A stretch of 64,000 nucleotides of DNA from Hydra vulgaris. Taxonomy: Eukaryota > Cnidaria > Hydrozoa > Anthoathecata > Hydridae. Within the stretch, counting starts at the first letter, position 1. The number at the start of each line of letters is the position of its first letter. The notes beneath the pieces are model-generated. The model worked only from the letters and a program-made list of their open reading frames with translations. It was not told the DNA's origin and searched no databases. Below, one piece after another: positions 52,031 to 64,000 of the stretch. A program made the translations under genes and the position numbers. The DNA is taken from the NCBI RefSeq assembly GCF_038396675.1, contig NC_088934.1, forward strand, positions 32,572,001 through 32,636,000, in the 5' to 3' direction.

Positions 52031-54526
52031 AATGTCAACTAAAAGAAAAAATCAGGATCAAAAATCAAGCATGCCAAAGAGCAAAAGGTTAAGAAGAAAG
52101 CTGGCAAATCGCTTATTAAAGTTACGAATTTTTTTGGAAAATTGATATCTACTCCAAACACTTTTGACATTTCTCAAACAGGTGGCAGTGATGGTAATGC
52201 TGCACAAACATCTCGAATTGATGATGTTACAGCTCAACAAATTGATGGTAATGCAGCACAACAATCTGGAAGCAATTGTTATACAACTAAACAATCTGAC
52301 ATTAACGGTAATGCAGCACAACAATCTGGCAGCGATGGTAATATAGCACAACAATCTGGCAATGGTGATAATGAAGTGCAACAACCTGATACTTTAGCTC
52401 TTCTTTGTTATGACATTGGATTATTAGACATTGAAACACTGCCATTGTTATCCAATGCTGAAAATTTAATTTGTATGATAACCATTACCGACCTGTAACA
52501 ACACCTCTTTCTTTATCAGTCGATGGAAAAAAGCGACGTTTCCCCATTAAACTACTTGATAAATATCTATACTTAAGGTACAGTAAGGAAAATAATGGTT
52601 TAATCTGTGGTGTTTGTGTTTGTTTTTTTGCCAACTGGTAGTAAGGAAAGTATAGGACGAATTGTTTTGACTCTAGCTGTTGACTGGAAAAATTTAGCAA
52701 AACATCTTAAAAAATATGTTTCAAACAAATATCGTTCATATGCTTGGGAGTATTTGGATGATGCAAAGAGAATGTGCAACAACCCCATTATACAAATACA
52801 CATAAAAGTTGATACAACATTGCAAGAAAAAATTCGCTTTAACATACACATTCTTGAAGATTGCATTATTGAAGCAGTTCTTTTTTTTAGGAAAGCAAGG
52901 TCTGGCATTCCGTGGATCTAACGAAAAGATACTAATCTGATACTAATACAAGTGCCAACCAAGGAAACTTTACTGCACTGCTTCAGCAGTGCAATAAAGT
53001 TTCCTTGATTCATCTTTTGATAGATGAAGTATCTTTACACAACAAAGAAAAGGTGGTGATTTCAGTTCGGTTTGTTGACTTATATTATTTGAGAAGAAGT
53101 TCTTGATGTTCCAGCGGATAGAATTACAGTTTGTGCTTTATATCATTTGACAAAAAAATGGCTTTTAGACCATGAATTAGAAATTGAAAATGTTCATGGC
53201 CAAGGGTATGATGGAGCAAGCAACATGCGGCATGGTTTGGCAAAGGCTATTTTGACAGACAATAGCTTAGCATTCTACGGACATTGTCAAGGTCACTGTT
53301 TAAATCTTGTTATATCCCACAGCTGCGCTATTCCGCATATAACGTGTTAGACAAATTAAAGGCTATAACATTATGGATCATAAATTCACCACAGTGAGAA
53401 CAACTGCTTATTGAAATAATAAAAAAAGAAGCCGGAGCTGATTGTGAGCTGCGCACAGAAAAAGTCTCCTGAATATTTGTATTACAAGATAGATAAAGAA
53501 TATTGATGACTATCATTATTTTTATGATGCGCTATGCTACATTTTTATTCTGTGTGAGGTTATAGCCGATAAATTGCATCTGAATGTATACACCGGTGAA
53601 GATGAAGATTGGTCAAGCTGAACACCGGAAGATCAACAAAATGCATTGTCTTACAAAAAATGCCTACAAAACTTTGAATTTTTTTATACAATACTAGTAA
53701 TTATACGATTGACATCATACCTGAGTGCTACAGCTATTTCTTAACAAGGTCGAACACAAGATGTGGTTGGCGCATACAAAGGAGTACAAGAAGTTGTATC
53801 AGATTTAAGACACAGACGTGATGCTCAGCTTGAACAACTATTGGATTCCATTTTCATACATGCATTAAGAACAGCAGAACATTTGGGCATCGACGTAGTA
53901 ACATCAAGAGAGGTTCAACGGCAAAATTATTGTCAGAATACTCCAGGTTATACTCCACATGAAGTTTGCAAGCGTAACATTCTTATTCCTTATTTAGATT
54001 ATATCGGACCTTTAATTAATATTTAGTGAACAATCTTGTCAAGCAATAAAGCTGTTGCATGTTGTGTATGAAAATTTATCTCAAGCTTCGATATGTGACA
54101 TATTCGAAAGTCTTAAAGGTGTTGTCGAAATCTATAGCAACGATCTACCTCTGCCAGATTTGCGTGATGAAGAAATTATTCGCTGGAAGAACCTTTGTGA
54201 CAAGATGGAAGATCCGAAACCAAAAAATTTACAAACTTCATTATTGAAATGCAATAAGCAAGCTCTTCCAAAAATACATACACTTTTATGCATTGGATGT
54301 ACACTTCCAGTAACCTCTTGTGAATGCGAGCAATGTGCATCTGCGCTTCGTAAATTGTCAAATAATGTTAGAGCATCCATGAAGGATGAGCGTTAAGGAG
54401 CACTTACATTAATCCATGTGCATCATGATAAGGTCGAAGCATTAGAAAAAACAGAAATCACGAAACTATTTGTCAAAGTACATCCAAGAAGAATGGAGCT
54501 ACCATCCTTAGCCATAAGACACTGAT
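52031..54526 (+). pseudogene. hAT transposase, DUF4371 type (hAT element 4), decayed
   Basis: ATG at 52031 begins a Lys-rich leader. A repetitive Gln/Asn region follows (52180-52390, repeating GNAAQQSGS-like units). The zinc-finger/TTF segment is recognisable from NLAKHLKKYVSNKYRSYAWE (52687) and the core from HGQGYDGASNMRHGLAKA (53196) and YGHCQGHCLNLVI (53277). Later pieces are VVGAYKGVQEVVSDLRHRRD (53760), YTPHEVCKRNILIPYLD (53949), PVTSCECEQCASALRKLSNN (54307) and a C-terminus near 54526. The usual E-R-S of the dimerisation motif reads E-Q-C. Numerous frameshifts and stops. Same broad family as hAT element 1 but a distinct lineage. Confidence 0.8.
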
Positions 54527-54686
54527 TATTGTACATGCAATAAGACATTTTACTACAATATTTTATTTTATTTTACTTAATTTGATTTTCCAATTAATAT
54601 GTTGTCGCAATGAATGCAATTTTATATCTTTTTAGCGCCTTTAAAAAAAGTGCTCCCTCCTTCAAAATATTCTGGCTACGGGCCTG

Positions 54687-55326
54687 TACATACATACATA
54701 CATACATACATACATACATACATACATACATACATACATACATACATACATACATACATACATACATACATACATACATACATACATACATACATACATA
54801 CATACATACATACATACATACATACATACATACATACATACATACATACATACATACATACATACATACATACATACATACATACATACATACATACATA
54901 CATACATACATACATACATACATACATACATACATACATACATACATACATACATACATACATACATACATACATACATACATACATACATACATACATA
55001 CATACATACATACATACATACATACATACATACATACATACATACATACATACATACATACATACATACATACATACATACATACATACATACATACATA
55101 CATACATACATACATACATACATACATACATACATACATACATACATACATACATACATACATACATACATACATACATACATACATACATACATACATA
55201 CATACATACATACATACATACATACATACATACATACATACATACATACATACATACATACATACATACATACATACATACATACATACATACATACATA
55301 CATACATACATACATACATACATACA
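54687..55326. repeat. (TACA)n microsatellite, 640 bp, uninterrupted
   Basis: About 160 perfect TACA units without a visible substitution. It abuts the right end of hAT element 4. The long open frames through it (repeating YIHT or MYVC) are artefacts of the repeat. Confidence 0.99.
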
Positions 55327-56017
55327 TTCATACTTGGAATGTTAAATTTCTTAGAAAAGAACAACTTTTAATTTAAATTTATTTTTAATCTTATTTAAGT
55401 TATTTTGTTTTGCAACCAAGATAAGCTTATTGTATTTTCAGCCATAAAAAGAGTTAAAGGGGTGATTTATAGGAAATATCTATAAATAAACAGTCATCAA
55501 ACTAAAAAAGTTCGTTTCTACGAGCCGTAGCCATTTTGAAGAAATTATATATTTTTAAATGTTTACTGCGCTTGGTATAATAACTTGTCCCTTCCAAACG
55601 ACCATGGGGATTTTAGAAAAAAGTCACAAAATATACAAAGCCACTGATGGCAGTAACCCGCCAGAGAGAAAAACAAATCTACGAGTCACTGCCAGTGGCT
55701 CAGCGGAGAGAATAAGTTAAAATTAGCATATATATATAAATTGATATAAATGTATTACACATATGCGAAAACTCCGAAATATACTTTATGCTTTTTTCTC
55801 AGTAAATCTTGATGATAGAGCAAAACCAATGGTACCACTGAACTCAGCATACCAAAATTATATTAGAAACATAGTTACATTGTGTGAGAAATTATTTCGA
55901 ACTTACCGGAAAAAAAAAGTTTAAAAATGTTTTCTTTTAGGTGGTACACCCCAATTCATAAAATATTCTTTAAGATAATCAAAATTATTAAAATAAATAA
56001 AAAAAACTTTTTAAATC
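55327..56017. other. Spacer with a Mutator-type terminal scrap
   Basis: No gene seen. AGGTGGTACACC at 55939 resembles the MULE 2 terminus and may mark an old solo end. Confidence 0.4.
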
Positions 56018-56440
56018 TAGCTTTCTATTCAATCGACTAAAAAGTAGAAAATAACTTTTTTCTGTTTCTGGTACTCGTGGAAATCATGTACTTAGTAATA
56101 ATCACTTTTGTAAAGCCAATACTGGACGACATTGAAGGCAATTCATATACGTATGTAAACAAACAAACTCATCGAAGTAAAGGAATAGAAAGTTTGGCGC
56201 CTTTAGCTTTATGTACATTTAAAACGAATTTGATTTTGAAAGCATCTGACTTAAAAGGCGCAAAACTTTCTATTTCTTTACTTCGATGAGTTTGTTTGTT
56301 TATATACGTATATAAATTGCCTTCAATGTCTTCCAGTATTGGCTTTACAAAAGTGATTATTACTAAGTACATGATCTCCACGAGTACCAGAAACAGAAAA
56401 AAGTTATTTTCTACTTTTTAGTCGATTTAATAGAAAGCTA
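56018..56440. repeat. 423-bp foldback element
   Basis: Arms of roughly 190 bp, starting TAGCTTTCTATT at 56018 and complemented at 56429-56440, are near-perfect reverse complements. Matching open frames on both strands (IMYLVIITFVKPIL in each) are a by-product of the palindrome and are not annotated as genes. Confidence 0.9.
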
Positions 56441-57204
56441 TTTTAAAAAAAAAAATTTTATTTATTTTATTTTCTATTTTTTAGTCTTGATAAAATTGAA
56501 TTATTACACTTATTGATTATGATTAATATTCAATAAAAATTTATTTTGAATTTCTGAAGACCGTTACGCTAACTTGCCATTACAAATTTATCGCTCTCTT
56601 AAAAAACAAATTAATTCATTTTACTAAATCTAAAAGACTTATTGAATCAAATGTAACAAATATAGCTATTGTTAGTCGGCAAAAGATTATTTGTAAAATT
56701 TCAGGGCTGTACGATCAAAAGAATTGCTTCAAAAAGCGCTGTGAAGTTTTGGCCTCCACAAAAAAAAAATCAAAAAATCAAAAAATGCGGACTCGTCAGT
56801 GAGTGAATAGAAAGCTATAAAAATACTATCGCATAAGTTATTTCTCTAAAAATCTTGATTTCCTAACTTCTGCCTCAATATTCCATAAAAATTACGCATA
56901 AGTGGGTATAATTTAAAACAAGATACCTCAATTTCCATAAATCATTTAGTTCTAAAATTTTCACATTGTCTTCCTGAAAGATGCGAGAAGGTTATGAACC
57001 AGAATTATGTATTGAAGATGAATAGGACATTTTAAAAGTAATTTTTAATAGATTTATAAAAAAATTTTAACAAAAAAAGCAAGAAAAAAAGGCATTAAAT
57101 ATACTTTGACACCATATTTAATTGTAATTCTGGTTCATTACCTAAGTCAATCAATAACAAAAGCACCCTGAAAATTTCAAGTTAACATATGGTCGCAATC
57201 TGAA

Positions 57205-57211
<7 letters not shown>
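56441..57211. other. AT-rich spacer, no gene seen
   Basis: No coding frame or element terminus recognised. Confidence 0.45.

Positions 57212-57295
<84 letters not shown>
57212..57295. repeat. (TA)n array
   Basis: Uninterrupted TA repeat. Confidence 0.97.
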
Positions 57296-57297
<2 letters not shown>

Positions 57298-57417
57298 AAT
57301 TACATACTTGCTAAAAATGACGTTTTGAGAAAAATACAATAAACAAAAAAAAGTTCGTTATATTACAAAAAAAAAACATGAGCCCATTAAATACATTCAC
57401 TAAACATAAAGCACATA

Positions 57418-57500
57418 ATAAAGAAGAAGCTGAAGTAAAGAAATAAAGAAGAAGCTGAAGTAAAGAAATAAAGAAGAAGCTGAAGTAAAGAAATAAAGAA
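57418..57500. repeat. 25-bp tandem repeat, about 3.3 copies
   Basis: The unit AAGAAGAAGCTGAAGTAAAG plus AAATA is repeated exactly three times, then a partial copy. Confidence 0.92.
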
Positions 57501-59997
57501 GAAGTAGATAAGATAAATAATAAAATAATAAAGATAAGATATTGTTGTTTAGAAGCTTGAACAAGTTGAAATTTTCTTGTTTAAAAATGCGTTGCTATGA
57601 CGTTTCTATGGTCCTCAAAATCCTATAATGGCCAAAGTACACACATTTTTACATACTTGTTTATCTTACTTAAAAAAAAAATCATGAAAATGTTTAATGA
57701 ACTAAAAATAACAATATTTGAAAAAGTAATTTTTTCTAAAAAAATTAATGAGGGTGCACCATCAAAACAACCTTTACTTCCGTAAAACTCTACTCTTGGG
57801 TGCTAAATACAAGGAGGGCTGAGTCGGGTGGAGTTTTAGAGAAGAAACCATTTTTACTTTATCAAAAATATCATGTAAGACAAAAAAATAAAACATACTA
57901 TTTTTAACACATTATATCGAAAGTATCCTTTATAAGTTTCTTATTTAAGTCAATTTGAAGCGTAAAAGAGTTGCTGTAATTACTATATAAAAAAATTTCT
58001 GAGTTCATTTTTTTGGTCTCCTAATGAAGAATACTTGAATTACTACATAAATGGAATCAGCAGTTTCGCTATTAACCTATAATATTATTATTTACAGAAG
58101 AAACGGAGTGTTATTTCAATCAGACAGATTAACATTGACTGTGGTTCGTCAATGTGGAATACTTCACATAAGCTTTCTTCCTGACAATCCACATTGGGGC
58201 ACTGCCTTTTTATAACTTACATGCCAGTTAAATAATAAAACGCAATTTTTAACCGATAAACTAAGCATACAGCATAATGGTACCATTCTGCTTACCTACC
58301 TCAAATAGTAAACTTCACAAATGCACTAAGAAAATCTAAATAAAGTTATTTTGCATAGATGTAAAATTTTGCATAGATATAAAACGACTGTAAACACCAA
58401 ACAACACATTATGCAGTATTTTAAGGTTATGTTTGAACATGAGTTTAAGGCTACGTGATCGAATAACTTAAAACGCCACAACGCATGATATTCAGCTGTT
58501 AGAATGTAGATGTTTCTAACAATTTTAATTTATATTTCAGTTTTTTTTTTAGCCTGCCACCCATGATTGGCAAGAACCAATTTTGGAAGATCAAAATAGC
58601 AAGTTTAGGCATTACAGGCGGTCGTTGACAGTTGACCGGCCATTATTTTTCACGCTGTAGATATTTCTAAGAATTACTGAAAAACACCAGTATTCCACAT
58701 TACGTTTCTATTAAACAACCAGCACCTTTACTCTCCCTCTCTTTATATATATTCTGAATTTTTTTGCTTTAATTTTCAGATGCTGATAACAAGAAAAATT
58801 ATTAAACGGATGTGGGAAGGTGGTCCTTATAAGTCTAGAGTGGGTGGCAAAAATTTTCAAAAATTAATAAACATCCCCCTTTTTTAAACTGTGACGTTTT
58901 TCAGACAGTTTTCGTTACTCTTAACTTTTGTTGTGCAATGCTTTTTTTCAAAAGCTTTTTAAGTTTAAGTCGCAAAGGAATATGAAACAAATGATTTGGA
59001 ACGTTACTTTTAAGTTTTAAAATTAAAATAGTGATGTGCATTACATATTTTTAATTGTTAAAGAAATCCCATGGTAATACCCATTAAATAGATCAGGAGC
59101 GGATCCAGGCAAGTTTAGCAATTGCTACAGTCAGCTCAGTTTTTTTTCTCTTTTATTTTTTACATTCATGCAATAGAGAAAAATAATTTAAATAAGATAT
59201 GGAGGTTACAATTTATCAAAATGCAGCGCGTCAAAAATTTATTCAAAATTGTATCTGAGCCAAGTTGACCACGTTACGGAAATATTTCATTCGAAAAAAT
59301 GAAGTGCTTCACTGAAAAACCAATGTTTTTAACGGGTTTTGCCTCACATGCCCATAAATTTTTGAAAGAATGTTAAACATTTCGCAGAGTATGAACTTAA
59401 GTTGAACTGGGAGTTAAATAAAATGGCAAATTGACAGTAGCAACTGTAGCAAAAGTCAATTTGCCATATTCTGAAACAACTCTATACATACCCCCGATAA
59501 TTTAATATATTGAGGCTATTTAGATGCAATCTTTTTATTAACAAGGAGGTCTTACGTAGTGAATAAAAGTCATCAAGCGAGAACCTGTAACAAAAAAAAA
59601 ATTGACAGAAATTCTGTTAAACATTCACTCTCCGTTTAAAAAACTTTTTTTAATGAAGTGTATAGTAAACATTACACGAAAAGGTTTTAAAATTATAACG
59701 ACTTAATTTAATAGCACCGTCTGTTGGGTTCTTAATTTAGTCTATTATGAAAAATGGTGAAGTGTGTTAATTGCTGTTCTACGAGATATTTAAATCATTG
59801 AAGAAGTCAAACGGTTTAAAAACATTTTATAAAATGATGAGTTTCAAAACGTCTAACAACACTTTATTAAAATAAAGTGTTGTTATAATGTTGTTATAAT
59901 AAAGTGTTGCTAGACGCTTTTAAAACTCGCATTAGGTAAACATAAGTTTTATAAAATGTTTTTAAATCGCTTGAATCGTTAAATTAGCGCCGTCTAC
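57501..59997. other. Long spacer without a recognisable gene
   Basis: I found no convincing gene in about 2.5 kb. It contains small hairpins (ATGGCAAATTGAC arms at about 59423-59467) and a foldback at about 59818-59975 whose arms share TTTTATAAAATGTTTTTAAA and ACAACACTTTAT. Single-exon host coding of useful length is absent. Confidence 0.45.
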
Positions 59998-61622
59998 CTC
60001 CCTATTTTTATTTTTGATTGTGATAGAGAATTTTATCCTGATTTAGAATCCTATAAAAACATAGACCTGAAAACCAAAGGAAAATTTTCTAATTTGATGT
60101 TTAAGTGTCAAAAAAATATAACAAAAACGCTAATATTCGCCATCTTTTTTTATAACACTTTCACTATTTAATTACGCCGCCTGGTTTTTGCAGTTTGAAA
60201 GTAATTAAAATACTCATGAAAGTTCCAAAAATATTTATGAAATTCCGATGCAAAAAGTTTTCAAAAAGCAAAATGTAATTATAAAAGAAATAAGAAATGT
60301 TTCTGTACTATTATTGAGTTTGATTGCCGTAATTTACCGGTAATTGGTTGCAGGTTAAAAACAATAATAACGAGTGCATCCGTTGGTGCAGAGAGTTTGG
60401 TTTACTTGCTATCAATATGATGTATCCTCGATGTAACATCCAGTGCAACGAACAAAATAGTCATAATGTTGATGGAAAGATTTGGAAATGCATGCAAAAA
60501 CAATGCAAAAGAAAAGAAGTACTCGTGTTGGAAGTTTTTTGAAAGATCTCAACTGAAACTTTAGCAAGTAATAGGTATTACCAATATTTGGACTCGTAGC
60601 GCCGGAAAAAGTTGTGGCCTTTCAGTAGAAGACATTCAAAAGGATTTAGAAATTGATAGCAATAAAACTGTAGTTGATTGGAATCAATTTTGTAGCGACA
60701 TTGCCGTTACTTATTTCCTTAACAACCGTGTGCAGTGTAGTGGAAATAGATGAATCACTTTTTTCAAGAAGGAAATTTATCCGAGCTAGAATTGTAGAAG
60801 ATCAATGGATTTTTGGTGCGTTTGATATAGCGACTAAAGAAGAATTACTTATTCCTGTAGCGCACGGCGATGTAGCAACCTTATTACCCATCATTATACA
60901 ATGGATTCGTCCTGGAACCCAAATATGGAGCGATATGTGGGCAACATACCAAGGTTTAGCAGCGCAAGGTTTTCAACATGGTACAGTAAACCATACTTTA
61001 CATTTTGTTGATCCCGCAACAAATGCTACAACAAACAGGGTTAAGACAATGTGGTAAAGAAGCAAAGCCTAATTTAAAGCTATGTTTGGGCCCACAAATC
61101 AAGAATTGATTCCCAATTATTTGTCAGAATTTATGTGGGCGCAACGTTTAAAAGAACGCTCTTATTTTCTCTTTTGGAACCAAGTTGTAGACGAGTATGC
61201 CGTTTGATTATTATTTTTGTATATAGTAACATTTGCTTATCTAAAATCATTAATATGTTAAAAAAAATGTGTATATAATCTGAAAATAAAATAAAAAGTC
61301 ATATTGAAATTCGAAGTTTTTTCAAGAAAAAAATACTAAAATAAAAAGAAAATACACAACAAATTTTTCCATAAAATGTCTTAGCGAAATAGAAACTGGG
61401 CTATAAAGTTTTTTTAATGATTTCATAATGTTTACCGCCTTAATTATTAACTTAGTCATGTTTCAAAAAAGATGGCGAATATTAGCGTTTTTGGTATATT
61501 TTTTAACACTTCAACATCAAATTAGAGAACTTTAATTTGGTTTTCAGGTCTATGTCTTTATACGAATCTTAATCAGGATAAAATTTTCTATCATAATCGA
61601 AAATTAAAATGGGGGGGGGGGG
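59998..61622 (+). mobile_element. Merlin element with ~150-bp terminal inverted repeats
   Basis: Bases about 60003-60155 and 61467-61610 are inverted copies sharing AGAATTTTATCCTGAT-, ATAGACCTGAAAACCAAA- and AACGCTAATATTCGCCATCT-type blocks. A Merlin/ISXO2-type transposase lies between. The outer edges and target duplication cannot be fixed to the base because the right end runs into a G12 tract. Confidence 0.8.
60348..61207 (+). pseudogene. Merlin (ISXO2/IS1016-like) transposase, catalytic Glu lost
   Basis: The N-terminal part (60348-60542) has a Cys-rich zinc-finger-like region (YPRCNIQCNEQ, WKCMQKQCK). After frameshifts the DDE domain starts: VVEIDESLFSRRKFIRARIV (60740) with the first Asp, QWIFGAFDIATKEE, then IRPGTQIWSDMWATYQGLAA (60908) with the second Asp, and VNHTLHFVDPATNA. 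The position usually held by Glu in a V-E-x-x-W context reads NRVKTMW, that is Lys. A stop follows at once (61055-61057), and more coding-like sequence (EFMWAQRLKERSYFLFWNQV) runs to a stop at 61205-61207. Both defects make it inactive. Confidence 0.85.
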
Positions 61623-61794
61623 AGAAGAGATGTAAAATAGTACCCTCCACTTCAAGTCGTCGACACAATGGAGAAAATAAACTTTAATTACTCTGTCAAA
61701 AATATTTCTATTCCACCGAAAAAAGTACTCTTATTACAGTTACTGAAGAAGACTGAAGCATAAAAAGAATGAGGTAGAAAGCATTATTCTTTTT

Positions 61795-62075
61795 TAATAA
61801 ACTTTCTGACAAAACTAATTCACCCAAACCCGAAAACTGGTATTAAATCTGCAAAATGTCCTCCACATATAAAAGAAGTGGCTATGTTTAAAAATGTTTT
61901 AATTAATCTAGCTAAAAATATTAGGTTTCGTAAAGTTAACAACAAGTATTAAGAAAAACTTTCTAGAAATATAAAATCTTTGCGCAAATCACATAAAACT
62001 TTAACTCAAGCCGGCAAAACCTCCTATATGTACAGAATTTCCAAGGAAGAGTATAACCACCGCCGTTACATCTAT
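61795..62075 (+). pseudogene. LINE ORF fragment (pre-RT segment)
   Basis: A 95-codon frame with one stop (61950) reads LIHPNPKTGIKSAKCPPHIK, then NIKSLRKSHKTLTQAGKTSY and MYRISKEEYNH. This resembles the segment before the reverse transcriptase domain in some cnidarian LINEs, where a K-ADKT-N-Y-ld..eY pattern is typical. No RT motif is present. The assignment rests on this pattern alone. Confidence 0.4.
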
Positions 62076-62179
62076 ATACGTAGTAATGCTGTCTTGTGCA
62101 TATATTATCAAGAAAGTGCTAGATGAACTAAGTCAGAGCTATAATATAGTAGAAAATAAAACTATGTGTTGCTGAACAA

Positions 62180-63329
62180 CACATATGGTTGCTGAAATTG
62201 AGGAGCAGCTTTTAGGATTAGAGTTTGGTAGTGGTCCAACAAGTCCTGTTCAATTCAAGATAACTGAAAAATCGCTGCTATCATCAACTTTGAGGTTGTA
62301 CTTTATTGTGTCAAATATGTTACTGTTTATGTTTTGTTAAACAAATTTAAATGAAAATAATGATTCATTGTTGTTAATGAAATATAAGTAAAATTGTTGT
62401 TAATTTAAGTATACATTTTTAATTTAACCAAATCTCTTTTAGTGCTTCTTCTACAGAAAACATTTTGATAGATAATAGGCATTCTAAAGCAGAAAATCTT
62501 TCTTCTACGTCACTGTTGCAACAACATCGAGTTCCTTCTACTCAATTAGATCCAACTCAAATTGTTACCTCAAAAGCGGATATTCCTAAAGCTCCACCTG
62601 GTTTTAAACCCTTAACTCAACAAAACTATGAAAACAATTCACACAACTTCGCTCAGATGGTTAGTTTTAAATCTAGTATTACCTGCATTTTTTTAGCTAT
62701 TTTTTAAAAATGTAACAATTTTAATATTTTTTTGTCGAAGTTATCATAAATAACAAAGTTCATAATTCTGCATGCTTTAAAGTGGGTTTTCAATTTGAGG
62801 ATCAATAGGATCTAATTTTAACAGATTTTCAGATATAGATGATAGCTTTTTTGGATAGACTCTATGATAGACAAGCAAATGACTGCACTATGTTTTTTCT
62901 ATTAAGGTTTCAGAGTCAAACTCTTTTGCAACAAGCGATTCAACGCTTTTAACAGTTTTTACGCGCAATGGAACATTATCTTCAAATGTGGTAGATCAAT
63001 ATTAACTTGGACCAAACTTAAAAGGTAATGATGTGTATCAACGAGATTCTAGTTTGGCATTAAGTAAATAAATACAAGAGCAAAATATTTTGACTGAGCA
63101 GCAGTATATAAACTATTCCAGAGAGCATTTGCAATCTTTGGCAGATCAGACAGCATTTGCAAAGGTTAAATCTATAGCAAAGCAGAAACAACTTGAATTT
63201 CAAAGAGATCAAATGATTGAGGAGTTAACGCGGAAAAATCTAACAGCTGAATTTTCTGATAAACACTTTTCGGATCCAATAATGGCAATGAGTGATGCTT
63301 CCACTAAGAAAAATCTCCCTGGTTCTGTA
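62180..63329 (+). pseudogene. Exon-like pieces of an unrecognised gene
   Basis: Three coding-like blocks have splice signals: about 62188-62294 (VAEIEEQLLGLEFGSGPTSP, donor GAG|GTTGTA), 62442-62659 (acceptor CTCTTTTAG; ADIPKAPPGFKPLTQQNYEN; donor ATG|GTTAGT) and 62927-63329 (preceded by AAGGTTTCAG; QYINYSREHLQSLADQTAFA, then a Lys/Gln-rich helix and HFSDPIMAMSDASTKK; donor TCT|GTAAGT). The last block has two in-frame TAA codons (about 63001 and 63067) and otherwise stays open. Composition (Ser/Gln-rich, PPGF, charged helix) suggests a cytoplasmic RNA-associated or scaffold protein, but I do not recognise it. The stops could mean a pseudogene, or that the last block begins after 63069 at another acceptor. 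Confidence 0.4.
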
Positions 63330-63399
63330 AGTATTGATTTTTATTATAATTTATGAATTTGATTTAAATGTGCATATTAGAATTAAATTTGCCAGATTT

Positions 63400-64000
63400 C
63401 CATTTATTTATTAATTTCGTCAGTAAAAAAGAATACAATACCGTTTTGTATAAATAAAATTTACATGACCGGGGCTAAAAGAAGACAATATTTGCCTTAT
63501 CACTTCTCCCCGACGTGCTTTCATCAGCAAGCGTGTACAATCATTAAAATGTAAACATAAAATTACTTTGTACCATATAAAAAAAAAAAACAAATTTTAC
63601 AAGTATGTTAAGATCAGTAACTAATCTATAATCAAAAGAAAATCGTAAAAAAATAATAATAAAAACCAAAAAATAATTTAAGGAAAATTTAAATTAAAGG
63701 CCAGTTAATAAGATAGTTGTTAAAAAAGAAAAAAAAAATTAAAAAAAAAAAAAAAAGAAGTCGAAAAAAATAATATTAAAAATAATTTTATTCATTAACA
63801 TCGTTAAGAAGTTTTTGTTTTAGTTTTTGTTTGAAGAGAGAAAGTGAAGAACAATTTTTCAGCTGATTATTTAATAAAGTGTTCCAAAATTTAGTAACCA
63901 AATAGTGCATTTTAGGTTGCTCATAATTGTAATTTGAAAATCTTGTAGGGTACTCGTGGTTAATTATATTGAAAAGAGTATTAAATATTATAGGAGTTAC
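63400..64000 (-). pseudogene. LINE 3' end running off the right edge
   Basis: On the minus strand from 64000 to a TAA near 63797 an open frame reads HEYPTRFSNYNYEQPKMHYL, FWNTLLNNQL and FKQKLKQKLLNDVNE. That is the C-terminal arm typical of non-LTR retrotransposon ORF2 (YxTR...W..L...FK..LK). A 3' UTR of about 400 bp follows with poly-T/A tracts. The frame is intact over the visible 68 codons. The reverse transcriptase itself lies beyond the window. Confidence 0.6.

Noticed and set aside
54594..55371. Five long open frames of repeating MYVC or YIHT residues
   Set aside because: They are translations of the TACA microsatellite in several frames and strands; the protein repeats mirror the DNA repeat.
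56077..56381. Matching 70-codon frames on both strands
   Set aside because: Direct consequence of the foldback palindrome at 56018-56440.

Overview
The window looks like nuclear DNA of a hydrozoan cnidarian, most likely Hydra or a close relative. It is very AT-rich, full of (TA)n arrays, and packed with decayed DNA transposons (mariner, Tc1, hAT, Mutator-like, P-like, Merlin, pogo-like), non-LTR retrotransposon fragments and tRNA-derived SINEs. There is no bacterial signature: no operons, no Shine-Dalgarno sites, and exons have GT/AG junctions. The species call is inference from composition and element content. One recognisable host gene is present: a STING exon near the left edge.

Layout. 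1-1976: an 8 x 28-bp tandem array, the STING exon with its membrane segment and cyclic-dinucleotide-binding domain, then a (TA)n array. 2714-7214: a Mutator-like element (MULE 1) with a perfect 22-bp TIR and a broken transposase, carrying a nested mariner. 7300-20470: small hairpin/MITE elements, a pogo-like relic, two SINEs, two LINE relics, a LINE tail and microsatellites. 20900-22152: an orphan ORF and a histone-type stem-loop. 22275-25309: a hAT element of the DUF4371/ZMYM type.

25445-45097 is the most informative part: a second Mutator-like element (MULE 2) that took up two P-like elements and two copies of one hAT element, ballooning to 19.7 kb. The two hAT copies are near-identical 4,047-bp inverted repeats. 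The TIRs and target duplications of three different elements, and the split Mutator gene, only make sense if the segment between the hAT copies (30528-35530) has been inverted, in the genome or in the assembly. Undoing the inversion restores a contiguous Mutator gene with one hAT inside it. It also restores a P-like element with two convergent genes, a THAP/P-type transposase and a C2H2 zinc-finger protein. A smaller P-like element at 41993-44720 has the same convergent two-gene layout. In the larger element both genes end close to a histone-type 3' stem-loop.

45447-54686: a Tc1-like element and a TIR element sitting in what was one (TA)n tract, then a 5.8-kb DUF4371-type hAT relic containing a second copy of the TIR element, a foldback and a second mariner. 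54687-55326: a pure 640-bp four-base microsatellite. 55327-64000: a 423-bp foldback, a Merlin element with a dead catalytic site, a LINE fragment, exon-like pieces of an unrecognised gene carrying stop codons, and a LINE 3' end at the right edge. Almost every transposase is broken by stops or frameshifts, so most of this is fossil sequence.
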